DNA from: Acanthococcus lagerstroemiae
Taxonomy: Eukaryota; Arthropoda; Insecta; Hemiptera; Eriococcidae
NCBI GenBank assembly: GCA_031841125.1
Contig: CM063110.1
Location: 57,139,946-57,203,945 of the forward strand
Direction: 5' to 3'
DNA: 64,000 bases
Shown here: positions 22,561 through 34,519 of the stretch, piece by piece
Numbering within the stretch: the stretch's first letter is position 1
Layout: each line of letters opens with the position of its first letter
The notes under the pieces: model-generated
Seen by the model: only the letters and a program-made list of their open reading frames with translations
Database searches by the model: none
What the model was told of the DNA's origin: nothing
Program-made: the position numbers and the translations under genes

Positions 22561-23359
22561 TTCCGCAAAGCCAAGCGTACAGAAGAGTTTGTCTTCATCC
22601 TCAACAATTTGACGATCGACGAAACTGGTAACCAGTTTTTGGTTCGGAGATTTCGGAAACTTTTGTACCGAATTGTATGATCAGAAATTTCGTCGCAAGA
22701 TTAGGCCTCCCCGCCCCCATACCAATGTTACTTCGGTGAAAGTCGATAAAAAAAAGTGCGAAAAAGTAAAATATCACGTGATACAATATCACTTATATCA
22801 CTCATCAGCGTTCTCACTGTACAAGGGTAATTCTGGAAACACATCAAATTTCGTTGTGGACAATTTGAGATTTTTACAGTGTCATTTACGTGACAGTTCA
22901 GGGGATAAGGTCCCACTTTGTTCGAGAACAAACAGCTACTCATGAACGCCAAGCACCTGCGGAAAGAGAAGGTGCTGGAATATGTGTGGGTGCGTGAGGG
23001 CCATCGTGATGACAAATGAGAGGAAACTAGACGAGCTGGCACAATCTATGGGTAACTCTTCTGATGGCGATTCTGTCGGTGTCAACAGTGGTCAATAGCG
23101 TCTATCGAACGAGCTGAAGAAGAGAACCGCCGACAACAGGAGCCCGGAGGGAAGCTTGGACCAGAGTGGTCAAAAATCCAACCGAAGTCAAAATTGTGGC
23201 AATATACAAGCAATGAAACAAGTCAAGCTGAATGACGCGAACACGGGTGCACGCAACTACTTGGCCAATTTCCAGAGTCAACTCAGCCGCTCGACCAATA
23301 ACCGTCCAAATCATCAGCAAGTAATTGTAAGTAGATATATCCTCAATACGAACTCCTCA
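22561..23359. other. gene-free stretch
   Basis: No supported gene. The short overlapping frames on both strands have no domain. No bounded repeat was found before the MITE at 23,368. Confidence 0.4.
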
Positions 23360-23367
23360 CTCAGCAG

Positions 23368-24376
23368 CAGTGTTGGGCAGTATCTAAATACATTTTGTAT
23401 TCGTAACTACAGATACAGTATTCGAATACAACTGAGGAGCGATATTCCAAAACGGCCTCTGTCCATTTTTTTTTTGAAAAATCGTATTATAGCGCCATCT
23501 GGTGAGGAATCTAGTTATACATATTCTGATCCGAACAAATCACGATATCGCGAATTTAACGCATTTAAGAAGCCAAAATAGACTCGCAAAGAGAAGAAAA
23601 AAGTTGTTCCAAAACGGCCTCTGTTCACATACTTTTATCACAATAGAGGAGTCGACATTATCTTGAGCATTTTATGAATTAGAATCTACTGAAAGACACA
23701 GTATGTCTAATTTTGTGCCAACCCAAAACTAATAATTCAAAAATGTTGTTCCAAAACGGCCTCTATCCAGGCGATCCCCAACTTCGCGACTGTCATGCGC
23801 GTCTCCTGTACAAGGTACATTTAATATTTTAACGAGATGAATTCCTGTAAGGGTTCTACTAGGCAACCCGACTATCAACCGTGACATGTAAGTGTAATAT
23901 AGGGATACACCAAGTTTTTTCTTCCCCCTGAAAAAAATATAAAACTGGACAAAGGCTGTTTTGGAAAATCGCTCCTCAACTACTAAATACTGTATCTGTA
24001 GTTGTATTTTGAAGAACGAATTCGCACTCAGCGTGAAAAATTGAGTGGGAAGCATTCGTTAACTTACAATTTTTGACTATTTTCAAAATTTAAAAATTTC
24101 TGTATCATTTTGTTTTTGGTGCGAAAAAATTTTTAAGAACCTCGGTCTCGGGAATGGTGCCAGTTACTTAATTTCTGGTGACAAATTCAAACCCGTCATC
24201 AAAACTGAGCTGCAGTATTTTTTTTGTGAAAAATATCTGTATTCGTCCTCTCACGAATACAACTATTGTATCTGTATTCGCAATACAAACTACAGTACCT
24301 GTTGTAGCGTGCTGTAGTTAGGAATACATTGCGTAACTTGTAGTTGCTGTATTTGAATACGATTTGCCCAACACTG
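23368..24376. mobile_element. hAT-type MITE with CAGTGTTGGGCA termini
   Basis: The left end CAGTGTTGGGCA and right end TGCCCAACACTG are exact inverted repeats. The flanks are CTCAGCAG (23,360-67) and CCCAGCAG (24,377-84), an 8-bp TSD with one difference. The subterminal parts are rich in GTATTCGAATAC-type words in both orientations. A second element is inserted inside (23,434-23,977). It is non-coding and belongs to the same broad terminus class as the elements at 48-52 kb. Confidence 0.8.
23434..23977. mobile_element. nested element with 4-bp TSD AACT
   Basis: The termini GAGGAGCGATATTCCAAAAC and GTTTTGGAAAATCGCTCCTC are inverted, and AACT borders both sides (23,430-33 and 23,978-81). The module GTTGTTCCAAAACGGCCTCT is repeated inside near 23,603 and 23,740. 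The element interrupts the hAT-type MITE, so it is the younger insertion. A partial copy lies at 13,308-13,492. No protein is encoded. Confidence 0.75.
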
Positions 24377-24710
24377 CCCAGCAGCGAAAAAAACATCTTT
24401 CGGAACCGGAACATATTTTACGCAATTTTCACTGGGCGGCACTAATCATTTTAAATGACCATTTTTCTTATGTCATATTTTGCTACATACGAGTACATAA
24501 TACTTCTTTTCCAAGAATACTTTTACTAATTTTCCTTCCCTCCCTCCTCCATCCAATTGAACCAATTTTTAGTGATAAAAATACCGTCCAATTACAATTT
24601 TGACATCATGACCAGAGTGTTTCATTAAATTTTAATAAATTACTTCAAACTAGATACAATAAAAATAAGTAATAACCCCAGTACTGTATTGAAAGTAATA
24701 TCGGAGGGTA

Positions 24711-24929
24711 AAGAATCAAAACTCACATTTGCCATTTTACTTCAAGGACGCAAATAGGCAAAATATTGTACACGGGTGCAGGAATGTCTTCGCTGCGCGC
24801 CTGTTAATGTGCGATATGTGTAACATACTTCACGTTCACAGGCGCACCAAAGATATTCCTGCTTCCGTGTACAGTATTTTGCCTATTTGCGCCCTTGAAG
24901 TAAAATGGCAAATGTGAGTTTTGATTCTT
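24711..24929. mobile_element. 219-bp palindromic MITE, TA-flanked
   Basis: The arms of about 80-90 bp are near-exact complements (ends AAGAATCAAAACTCACATTT and AAATGTGAGTTTTGATTCTT) around a short loop near 24,800-24,845. TA borders both ends (24,709-10 and 24,930-31). It would form a long hairpin in RNA. Part of the interior (CAAATAGGCAAAAT) also resembles the MITE ends at 56.8-57.2 kb. Confidence 0.75.
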
Positions 24930-25204
24930 TATCGTTCATTTGTTTCAATATTTTTTCAGAACAAAAAAAAAAGTAAGTAGGTTACTCATTTAACCAAATT
25001 TCGTTTCAGTAATTCAGTACCATAATGAGAGCACCAAAATAAAATAAAAATCTAGAAACTGTAAACAGACCTATAAGTAAGTAACTATATGTATAACCAA
25101 ATTATAGTTTCAATACCTACCATCTCTTTTCTAATTTTACTCTCAACCCGAGCCCTGTAATTCGCCTTTTCGAGCATTACTTCAGAGACGTGGGGGGGGG
25201 CTAC

Positions 25205-26860
25205 TAGGTTCCAATGTTATCTAAAGAATTTCTTCAAGAATCTTCAGGAAAATTCTCCGATAATTTATGAAGAATTTCAATCGGAAATATTTGGGGAAAA
25301 TTTCGATGGTTTTTGGAAGAATTTTATCGAAAATTTCCGATGATTTCCAGAAAATAATTTCATTGGAAATTTTTGAGAAGAGTCTCTGACGATTTTTAAG
25401 GAATTTTATCGGATTTTTTTGTGTGTGGGGGGGGGGGGGTGATTTGATAATTTTTGAAGAATTGAGACTATTTTCCACTCATACGATGGAATCAGAGATA
25501 TTTCTCAAAGACTTTTGATGAAATTCTTCAGAAATCAGCCCACAATTTCCAAAGAATATTATCGAAAATAATTTGAGAAAAATCTCCGACAACTTCAAAA
25601 AAATGTCATTGGAAATTTTCGAAAATATTCTCCTCTAATTTTCGGAGAATTTCGTCGGAAATCTTCAGAAACAATTCTCAACAATTTCCGAAAAATTTTC
25701 GGGGAAAATCTCTGATTCCTATGCATGAGTGGGAAATAGTCTCAGTTCTTCGGGAATCGGAATTTCTTCCCAAAAATTCACGATGAAATTCCATAGAAAT
25801 CATCGGAGATTCTACTCGAAGATTTCCGATGAAATTCTTCAAAGATCATCGAACATTTTTCCTGAAGATTTTTAATGAAATTCTTCAAAACCCATCGGAG
25901 TTTTTTCTCCAAATATTTTCCATAAAATTCTTCCAAAATTATCAGAAAATTTTCTCGATGAATTTTGATGAAATTTTTCGGAAAACATTGACAATTACTT
26001 CTAAAAACTTTCGATAAGATTCTTCGTTAATTACCGGAATTTTCTTCCAAACATTTCCGATGAAATTCCTTGATTTCCAATGAAATTATTCTTCAGAAAT
26101 CATCGGAGATTTTCAATAAAATTCTTCAAAAACTATCGGAATTTTCCCCCGAATGTTTCCTATTCAAAAATTATCGGAAAATTTTCTCGAAGAATTTTGA
26201 TAAAATTTTTTGGAAAACATTAGAAATTCTTTCTAAAGATTTCCAATGAAATTCTTCGGAAATTATCCGAATTTTTTTCCAAAAACTCCAAAAATTTCCG
26301 ATGAAATTTGTTTAAAAACATCGGAAATTCTTCTCGAAGATTTTCAATGAAATTATTCTTTGGAAATCATCAGGGATTTTTCTCGATGATTTCCGATAAA
26401 ATCTTTCTAAAACCGTCAAATTTTTTCAAAATATTTCTGATAAAATTCTTTAAAACTTATCGGAAGATTTTTGAAGAAATTCTTCGGAAAACTTTGGTAA
26501 TTTTCTCTGAAGATTTCCGATGAAATTATCCGGAATATATGTTCTCAAAGATTTCTGATAAAATTCCTTGGAAATCATCGGAGATTTCCCCAGAACATTT
26601 CTGATGAAATTCTTCGGAAATCATCGATAATTTATCTCAAAAATTTCCGATGAAAATCTCTGGAAATCATCGAACCTTTCCTCTGAAGGAATGCTTCAAA
26701 ATTCATCAGAGATATTTCTCGATAATTTCCAATAAAATCCTTTAGTATCGTTGGAGATTTTCCTCGAAATTTTCAACAAAATTCTCCTGAAATCATCGGA
26801 GATTTTTCCTGAGTACCTATTATTATCTTCGGAAACCAAAGGCATCTTCTCAAAGATGAA
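25205..26860. repeat. degenerate minisatellite with orientation switch
   Basis: About 1.65 kb of divergent units, roughly 40-50 bp long, built on GATTTCCGATGAAATTCTTCGG and its complement. From 25.2 to about 25.46 kb and on to about 25.7 kb the units read as the complement; from about 25.76 kb on they read forward. The switch zone is bracketed by GAATTGAGACTATTTTCCAC (about 25,460) and its complement (about 25,735). The array is homologous, in opposite orientation, to the one at 57,745-59,610. It is non-coding; the short frames rich in Ile, Phe and Lys are a composition effect. Confidence 0.85.
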
Positions 26861-27171
26861 TGATAACTGCACATGTTTTTCGAAAAGAAGTCTACTCAGG
26901 ACTAGAATAGTGACCGGCTCCGAAGAAAGGGACCTTATGGCTAAAAACGGATATTTGAGAAAAACGCGTTCAAAGTTTGACAACATTGTTCTCGTTATGT
27001 AGACTGTGATACCACGCACTGGGGAATTGTGTAGTGGCAGTGTTACTACTAATGGCCAACGATGTACAAACAGTGTAGCGACTTACTAGTCTTCGCGAGA
27101 GGCAGAAGTGAATGGCGACAGAGATATGTGGACGCGGGATAATGTGAACTGATCTTACGGCGTGGCTTGAT

Positions 27172-28239
27172 CATTAGCGTAACTAGCTTTTTTTGTGCAT
27201 GGGCATGGAAGGGCCAACACAGAGTTGGGTTAAGCTGCTAAAGACCAAATCAATTTTATGAATGTGGCTTGGGGGAGGGGGAGGGAGCAGGGAAGTGTTG
27301 AAAAATGACGTCGGTATGAAAAATTTTTAATAAACGCATACTTGAATAAATACTGCTATTGAATAAAATGTAATTATTCAGGCGTTTGTGACATGACTTG
27401 CGTTATGGAAATAAGATGTAATATCTACCGTAAATCGAGGTGACTTTGCCAAAAATTTTGGGGTTTTCAAACTTGAATAGCTGTAGCGCGTGATCTGTTA
27501 GAGATACAGGTAATCAAAAAACTGTTCCGGATTGATTGAAGCCTTAGGAATAAGATTAGCTAGGAGAATCAAAGTTTCCCTCTCCCTCTCCCTCCTCCTC
27601 CCAGAAAGTCCGAAAGATGAATCGGCAGAATAGATGCGACACCCAACTTGTGTTATATTCATTTTCTTGGTATCTCAAAAAACAACGTCGAATGACATCT
27701 AGGTAAATTCAGAACTCAAAACAATTTCGCGAATGGTAACTTTTTCAAACTGATAACAACAGAAATTGCCATGCCGCAAAGTCACCCCAAGGCAGTTTTT
27801 CGCTGATACCTTATGATTGCAGACTGGAAAATGCCTCGACCTGTGTATCCTTGAAAAGCTGAGAGTTCAGGTTTTAAAATGACACCACAATAATTTTTCT
27901 GTGAGGGACTGGTTTTATTCCACAGACTTTATTTATCAGGTTACTATTTCGAAACTTTTTCTGTGCTTGAAAAACCCTTTGCCATCTATTTCGGCCTGTG
28001 ATACGTCTCACTAGTTTTTGAAGTGTTGTATCTATATCCCTTCATCGATCTATGTCCTTAGAGATGTTAGGAATACATTTATATTCGTCACAAAGCCAGT
28101 AATATGGTCAAAAATGAAAATCGGCGAAGTCGCCTCCTGTTGGCAAAGTCACCCTGATTTACGGTACTTTTTTGGGGGGAAAATTTAATATTTAAAAGAA
28201 AAAGGTTTAATCCTCTTAAAAAATCTAGTTACGCCGCTG
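27172..28239. mobile_element. hAT-like MITE, carrying a nested TA element
   Basis: The ends CATTAGCGTAACTAG and CTAGTTACGCCGCTG are inverted; the right end gives the canonical CAGCGGCGTAACTAG. Flanks GGCTTGAT and GGTTTGGT agree at six of eight positions, consistent with an old 8-bp TSD. The element at 27,428-28,164 is inserted inside it. Confidence 0.55.
27428..28164. mobile_element. 737-bp TA-flanked MITE with GGCAAAGTCACC motif
   Basis: The left end CCGTAAATCGAGGTGACTTT and right end AAAGTCACCCTGATTTACGG are inverted, with TA on both sides (27,426-27 and 28,165-66). The terminal motif recurs inside as GCAAAGTCACCCCAAGGCAG near 27,778 and as GGCGAAGTCGCCTCC near 28,122. There is no transposase. 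The Tc1/mariner-type assignment is by TSD only. Confidence 0.75.
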
Positions 28240-28412
28240 GGTTTGGTGTGTGCATTCCTAGGGCGTATTCATAACGGACTGAATCGAAAAATTTCGCTGA
28301 ATTTTTTACTCGTAGATCAGACGAAATTTGCGCCAGATCGCATATTTGGCTTGATGAAATTGCGATATTCTGTTGCAGATACTCGAGAATGGCAGAAGGC
28401 AATAAACCAGTA

Positions 28413-28623
28413 GAGGTGAGAATCAAAAGTGACATTATCCGCCTGAAATTTTTTTCATGGGAGTGTACTGCGCGCTGCGTGGGGCGGTTTCTCCTACTAA
28501 TATGGTAGGCAGGCAACCCACAAAACGTGTGTGACGAACATTCTCATGTTCCGTTACTACTAGGAACGCTCACTAACCCATTTCAAATGAAAATTGGATA
28601 ATGTCACTTTTGATTCTCACCTC
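28413..28623. mobile_element. 211-bp MITE with GAGGTGAGAATC termini
   Basis: The terminal repeats of about 30 bp are nearly exact (GAGGTGAGAATCAAAAGTGA and TCACTTTTGATTCTCACCTC). No clear TSD was found. It is non-coding. Confidence 0.65.
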
Positions 28624-28789
28624 CTCAATTACTCAACAACGACACATCGAACTATACGCTCATTACTCGTATTTTTGCAATGATATGGTCTAATGAATGC
28701 CCCTCTACCATCGCCTAGAATGCATATTTTGCTATTCCGCACACGGCACGTGAAAGAGGAGGGTTTGAAAGTATAGAAACCAATCGCAT

Positions 28790-29120
28790 CTCAAAATCGA
28801 TAATTTAGCCATGAGGTCCCTTTCTTCGGAGTCGGTCACAGATGCATTCAAAAGCTTCACTTCTGAAGTTAACACTCATCTTTATACACACAACTCGAAG
28901 GGAAACCTTTTTCTCGAAGCAAACGCTCTCACTCCTGAGCACAAGCTTCCTCTTTACTTTTTTTTGCGAAGTGAAAGCTGAAGCTTGCCTCTTTATGCGT
29001 GCCTTCAATTGTACCAATAATTTCTCCGGTGTTGCTATGTGTAGCATCGCTACACATGAAATTTCCCATGAGTAGCATTCGCTACACACGCTATACAGAA
29101 GTTGCCGGCCCTGATTTGAG
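28790..29120. repeat. repeat fragment ending GCCGGCCCTG
   Basis: Near 28,805 the sequence TAGCCATGAGGTCCCTTTCT is the complement of about 26,925-26,945. The right end, TTGCCGGCCCTG at about 29,114, preceded by TGTAGC…GCTACA words, matches the termini of the paired elements at 30,672 and 46,594 and a lone terminus near 59,950. I infer one dispersed element family with CAGGGCCGGCA ends. Confidence 0.45.
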
Positions 29121-29159
29121 TCACTTGTAATCTGTTTAGTTGGGATTTAGCCAGGGCCC

Positions 29160-30235
29160 AAGTCTAGGCTCCGTACGCTAAGCAGGGAGTCATACAGCTA
29201 TCAAAGATTTTAATCTTTGTTTGTACTCCCATTTTACCTTTAGAAATGTATTTGAGAGCCCAAAAGCTTTCCCACCCGTTTCTTATACGCTTACTTATCT
29301 CAGCATCAAATTTATTGTTGACTGTCAACGTTTGACCCAAATAATTGCATTGGTCTACTCGTTCGATCATTTCGATGTCGTCTAAACTTAATTTTGCATT
29401 TTAATTTGTTGACAGAAAATTTGTCTTGCTGAGGTCAATTGTCAGTCCTACTTTCCGCATTTCTGCTTCGGCTCTGATGCCATCTCCCCCAACTCCTCCG
29501 CGCTTCTGCTTATTAGAATTATGTCATCCGCGATCCTAAGATTGTTTGGGCATTTTCCATCAATTTTAATTCCTTGGTTGTCCCAATCTAGGCCGCGAAA
29601 GGCATGTTCCAATACCGCGTTAAAAAGATTTGATGAGAGGGGGTCCTCTTGTATGACGCCCCTTTGTACTGCGAATTTCTTCCCTTCTCTATCCAGTTTG
29701 ACGTTTGCGATTGCGTTCTTGTATACATTTTGCAGGACTTTCACAATTGTATCGAGGATGTCTTGGGATGTGGGAGATTTCCAAATTTTTCCGTGGAAAA
29801 TGGTGTCGAAAGCCTTGTTGACGTCTATGAAGAGTGCATTTACCTCTAGATTATATTCTTCTGCTTTTTCGAACAGTCAATTTATGGAGTGAATATGGAT
29901 CGAGTGTGGAATAATTAGACCTAAAGCCGGCCTGTTCGTATGGTGTTTTCATCGAACAAACGTGACTATTCTGTCTTTTTTTAAGATTTTAATATAGATT
30001 TGACCTATATTTGAGGTGAGGCTTATAGTGCCGTAATTATTGATGTTCTCTCTTTTACTTTTCTAGTGTACGAGTGTAATTTCTGCTGTTTCCCATTGAG
30101 TATAGGTACAACTTGAGTTTCGGTTACGTCGTTGAACAATTTAGTTAATGATTTAGTAGGGGCTTTCCTACCTAATTTTAAAACTGCTGTTTCGATTTTG
30201 TCGGGGCCAATTACATACTTTATTTTCATTTAGCG
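29160..30235 (-). pseudogene. RTE-clade LINE reverse-transcriptase fossil
   Basis: On the minus strand the pieces run in order: IGPDKIETAVLKLG…LTKLFNDVTETQVVPIL, VLQNVYKNAIANVKLDREGK, FAVQRGVIQEDPLSSNLFNA, LRIADDIILISRSAEELGEM (catalytic xADD), then CNYLGQTLTVNN and RIRNGWESFWALKYISKGKM ending …MTPCLAYGA. This is the order and wording of RTE-type reverse transcriptases. Several frameshifts and stops break it. Degraded linker-like sequence (RTMEQKIRNRKEAVRKF) appears to continue upstream into about 30,450, that is, inside the outer edge of the giant palindrome. Confidence 0.85.
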
Positions 30236-30671
30236 AACACAGGGCTCTTGTCGTTTCGCTGGTCTTTCTTAGTCTTACAATCATTCGCTCAAACGAATTT
30301 TCGAACCGCCTCCTTTCTATTTCTGATCTTTTGTTCCATGGTCCGAACCTTTTCTCATTTGCAAACCTTTGTATTCAGTCGCCGGATGTTTGTGACCAAT
30401 GAATCCGCCCTTTGTTTCCTTCTCATTATTAACTGTGAAAACGTGACTATAACAATCTCTAGTTTGTAACGTATAGTTGTTGCTCCGGGTTTCCAATATG
30501 GGACAGGTATATCATTGTTGGGGATTTCCAGTTCCTTTTCTTTCGGATTTTACATTCAGTACCTAGTGTTTATCGGTGGGTCGGCACGGCCTGTGAACAC
30601 AGTTGTCACTGATTCGGATTACGTGTATGGTACAGGAAGAAGCCTAGGATGTATCATTTAACTCTCATGAT

Positions 30672-30881
30672 CAGGGCCGGCACCAGTTATAGGAGTTGTG
30701 TAGTACTTGCTACGCATGAGGAAATTCATGTGTAGCGAGGCTACATACGGATTTCAGCGGTTGCATCGTCACATTCAGTTTTTGTAACACTAACCCTAAT
30801 TTGAAGATTTAGGTTTTTTGTGATTAGTTTTGGCAAATTTTTTCTTGGTACACATGAGAAAGTAAAATAGTGCCGGTCCTG
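30672..30881. mobile_element. hAT-like MITE (left-arm copy)
   Basis: The ends CAGGGCCGGCACCAGTTATA and GTGCCGGTCCTG are inverted. The same element sits at the mirrored position in the right arm (46,388-46,594), so it was present before the arms were duplicated. The flanks CTCATGAT and CCAATGAT agree at six of eight positions. Confidence 0.65.
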
Positions 30882-31379
30882 CCAATGATCGAATCAAGGT
30901 TAGGTATTCAGTTAATGGCTTACAGAAACAAAAGTAAGTACGCTACAATTTTTGATTTACTAATGCGCTGTAGAGAATTTGGTTCTCGAATAAATGCCGT
31001 TTTCATTTTTCAATTCTAGTTCGCAGATGTTTGTTTAATGGATGGGTATCAATGCTCAGAAAGAGATGCAGCAGCAGGTCATTGCTGAAAGAACGAATAT
31101 TTGAGGTACGTGCACATTTTATTCTTGTATTGCGAGCACTTGGCTCCTGCTTTTACTCCGCTTTTTTTTTGGTTACGTTAAATCTGCTGCTCCGGATTTT
31201 AGTTCAAAAATTTTTGTGTGTGAGTCGACATTTTCAGTCTTCTAATTTTTGGCATTTGTGACATATTTCTATTTCTACATCATCCTCCTCTTGCTCATAG
31301 GGTAAGGTTACCTTCGGGTTTCACCTACTTAAATAATGAATTTTAATTCTTCAAATATTATAAGGCTGATGTTGAAGCA

Positions 31380-32740
31380 TAAACTAGTGTCGTTAAATTT
31401 TGTAAAATTTATTTTTCAACATTTTCATTGAAATACTTCGTGAAAAATTTTTAAAACTTCAAATGAGAAACTTATGTTTTGCCAATTAGTTTGAAAGATT
31501 TATATTTTTATACATATTTTTTAGTTAAATTTAATTTGGTGGTAGGTTAATTTATTTAATAAAATTTATATTGGTTATAACCATAAAAGTTATAAATACA
31601 TTTCAAAATTTTATATTAAATTCATTCTTTTGAAGTTCATGCCATGAAATATTTTAATGTGAAAATTCTCATCGAGTTGAATGAAGTTTCGAGTCTAGTG
31701 CAGTGGTAGTCTGATACTTTTTATCCCATAAAAATTATGAATACATTTAAAAATTTTATCTTCACTCATTCTCGTAAAATATTTTGCGATTAATTTCATT
31801 TTATGAAATATTTCAATGTGAAAATTTTCAGGTTGAATAAAATTTTGTATCTAGTGCAGTGGTGGGCTATAACTTTTTAGGAAAATTCGATAGTTCAGTC
31901 GTCATTTCGGACCAGTAGTTAGCAAATTAAAAAATCATTATTTCGTTGACTTGTTCTTAATGCAAATTTTTATGTGTTATGGAAAATTCTTGTATCACAT
32001 CAGTTGAGTCAGCATTTTCAACTTCAGCCAAAAAAATGTGAAATCTTTTTTTTTTTTTTTTTTGATTCCCCGAATGAAATGTTTTCTAAATTTGAGATGG
32101 GATTCCCCAATTTTAAAGGCAGTCAGCGAAATGTAAAGTGGCGAAATATTTTTTTTTTGAACTTTTTATACCAATCCGATTCAGCACTTCGACTATTCTT
32201 AGGGGTTTTATTTTTTTTTTAATTTCTTGCGTCAATCTGATCTGGGATTTTTAACACACATCTTGAAATTCATCCGCATGAAATGTTTTACAATAAATTT
32301 CACGTTATGCTATATTTCAATGTGAAAATTTTCATCGAGTTGAATAAAGTTTTTTGTCTGTATGTTAGTGGACGGCTCCCATTCCGAATTTTTGTAGTCT
32401 AAATTTTTTGGCAAATTCGACCATTTAGTCCGCATTTTGGAATAGCAGTTAACAAATCTAGAAATCATTTCGTTGTCATTTTTTAACGTAATAATAAATT
32501 TTTGGTGTTGATTGAAACATTCTTGTCATTGTGTCAATAACTTTTTCTTTTGTTTTGCTTGGAAAAAACATATTTGTACTCGAGTCGGTATTTTCAATTT
32601 CCAACGGCAGTTAGCAAAATGTAAAAATAGTAAAAAAAATTTCTTCCTGCATGTTTGGTACGATTTCGACTTTGCGTGTACTTTTTTTTTTTTTTGGACT
32701 TACTTGCATCAATCCGATTTAGCTGATGTTTGCCTGTGAA
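31380..32740. repeat. degenerate internal repeats of the left arm
   Basis: A unit containing TTTCAATGTGAAAATTTTCA, then TCGAGTTGAATAAAGTTT and TAGTG(C/G)… recurs near 31,660, 31,820 and 32,315, with T-runs between. The section 31,170-32,150 has no counterpart in the right arm, which passes directly from the equivalent of 31,170 to that of 32,150. That is either a right-arm deletion or a left-arm expansion. Confidence 0.55.
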
Positions 32741-33959
32741 ACACCCGCGTATAGAAATGTCGACTCAAATAATTTTTAGTATACATTTTCATAGACAAAA
32801 CGATGAACAAATGCTCAGTAGATGTAACCGGTTTCTTATTGACACTGCAGTTGACATTTTAGTCTATAAGTATCCACATGTATCGACACTATAAACATTG
32901 TAGTGTACAGCGAATTGACACACGTTCAATGGATGTTGACAAATTTTCATATAGTTGACATTTTGTAGATGACATTGTAGTCGGCAAGTGTAGACATTCC
33001 TATCACCCTTGTAATACCAGTGTATTCGGAAGTAGACCCAACTATATTTATAGTTGTTATTTGTGATGACATGTGCACTCGACAATAATTTGTCTAGGCT
33101 GAACTCTTTTTGTATAAATTAGGATGTCATAATTCTCATTCGGTTGGGATCAATACGATGTGTTACAAAGCAGCTAGATATAGAAACAGTGAAAAAACTG
33201 AAGTAGATAGTAATGTCGATGCTTCTTTCGACGTCTACAATGTTTCACGGGTGGTTACCTTACAGTCCAGAGGAATACCTAAAGAAAATTAAAATGAAGG
33301 GTTTGATAAGTAGCGGGAGTTCGGTATGAACTGTGGGGTTCATCGAGTCTTAGAAAAAAATAAATAAAATATACGTGTTGCCAATTTTGTAACATCGGAC
33401 TGAGCCCCCTGAAATCAGTTTTTTGCCAAAATTTCGCGATCTATTACACTTTGGAAAACAACTGAGGCACTTCGGGAAGAATAGGTGGCGGGAATTGGAA
33501 AATATGTACCTATAGTTCTGAGATAGGTATCCTTTTTTGGATTTTCGAGGTCGTGAAGTTCGTTTTTGACGCTGATTTCTAGTTTTTATGGAAATTGAGG
33601 TTCCAAGGTGGAGGAGAGGGTACGAAAGAATGTATAGGTTACCGATTTGGGGTCATAGTATTCTGTTTCAACACTGCTTTCCAACTCCTATAAGACTAGT
33701 ATGTGGGCCTAGTATTTTGTTTCGACATTGCTTTCAATTTAACTCGAAATTTAAAGAGTCTGGAACTGAGAGTGAGCTAGGACTGGAAGCAGAAAAAAAA
33801 TGTACCAGTACAAAAATTTATATATATTTTTTTCATTGCGAAGTCGGATTGAGCTGAAACAAACGGTGATCTTTTCAAGGACTAGGGTCTACGGGTGAAA
33901 AAATGTTGTCTTCCCTAAAAGAGGGAACGGAATGTTCCCCAACTTTGGAATCTTAATGA

Positions 33960-34480
33960 AAATATATCGACTGAAATATGGACATAATAGGAGTTCTTCG
34001 GGTCACTGATTCTGAATATGCAATCAGATATTCAATTCGACACCAATTTAAGCTCCAAATTTTGGCATTCCTCATTCTCTAGAACCAAATTAATTTTATC
34101 GTAGAAATTGAGTGAAGTTTCGGAAAAGGGATTTCCTCAGTCCGTGATTTCAAAAATCTGGTCAGGGACGTTGTCGGATAAATTAAGTTGAAAATTAAAT
34201 TGTCGAATAAATTAAGTTAAAAATTGAATACGGTACAGGAATAGGGATCTTTAACTCTGTGATTTAAAAAATTCAATCAAATTTCTATCTGACCTCGATT
34301 TTGGTCCCAAAATCCAAATTTAATCCCATTAAAGAGAACTAATTGATTTTGCTGAAAAAGTTTTAACAGTATATTGGATTAAGATTATTTTTTTTTGAAG
34401 TCGTTGATTTTGAAATTTCAGTCAGGTATCGTTTTGTCGGTAATTTCCATTGGAACATTTTATCATTACGCTATTTTTTG
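33960..34480. repeat. degenerate tandem units of about 120-145 bp
   Basis: The phrase GGGATYT…CTCTGTGATTT…AATTCARTCA…TCTGACC recurs near 33,995, 34,140, 34,255 and 34,400. The same series, complemented, lies at 43,330-43,700. One unit also occurs outside the palindrome at 2,810-2,960. The degree of divergence suggests an old satellite-like array. Confidence 0.5.
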
Positions 34481-34519
34481 CCATAAGACGTTTATAAGGT
34501 TTATGGTCTGATACTGTTT

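Noticed and set aside
25829..26523. Short frames with regular IFNEIL/FFKDFR-type repeats, and similar ones at 58.3-59.7 kb.
   Set aside because: They are translations of the degenerate minisatellite; the period and residues follow the DNA repeat and stops are frequent.
25205..26860. A CRISPR-like array.
   Set aside because: The units are divergent, there are no unique equal-length spacers, the orientation flips within the array, and the DNA is eukaryotic.
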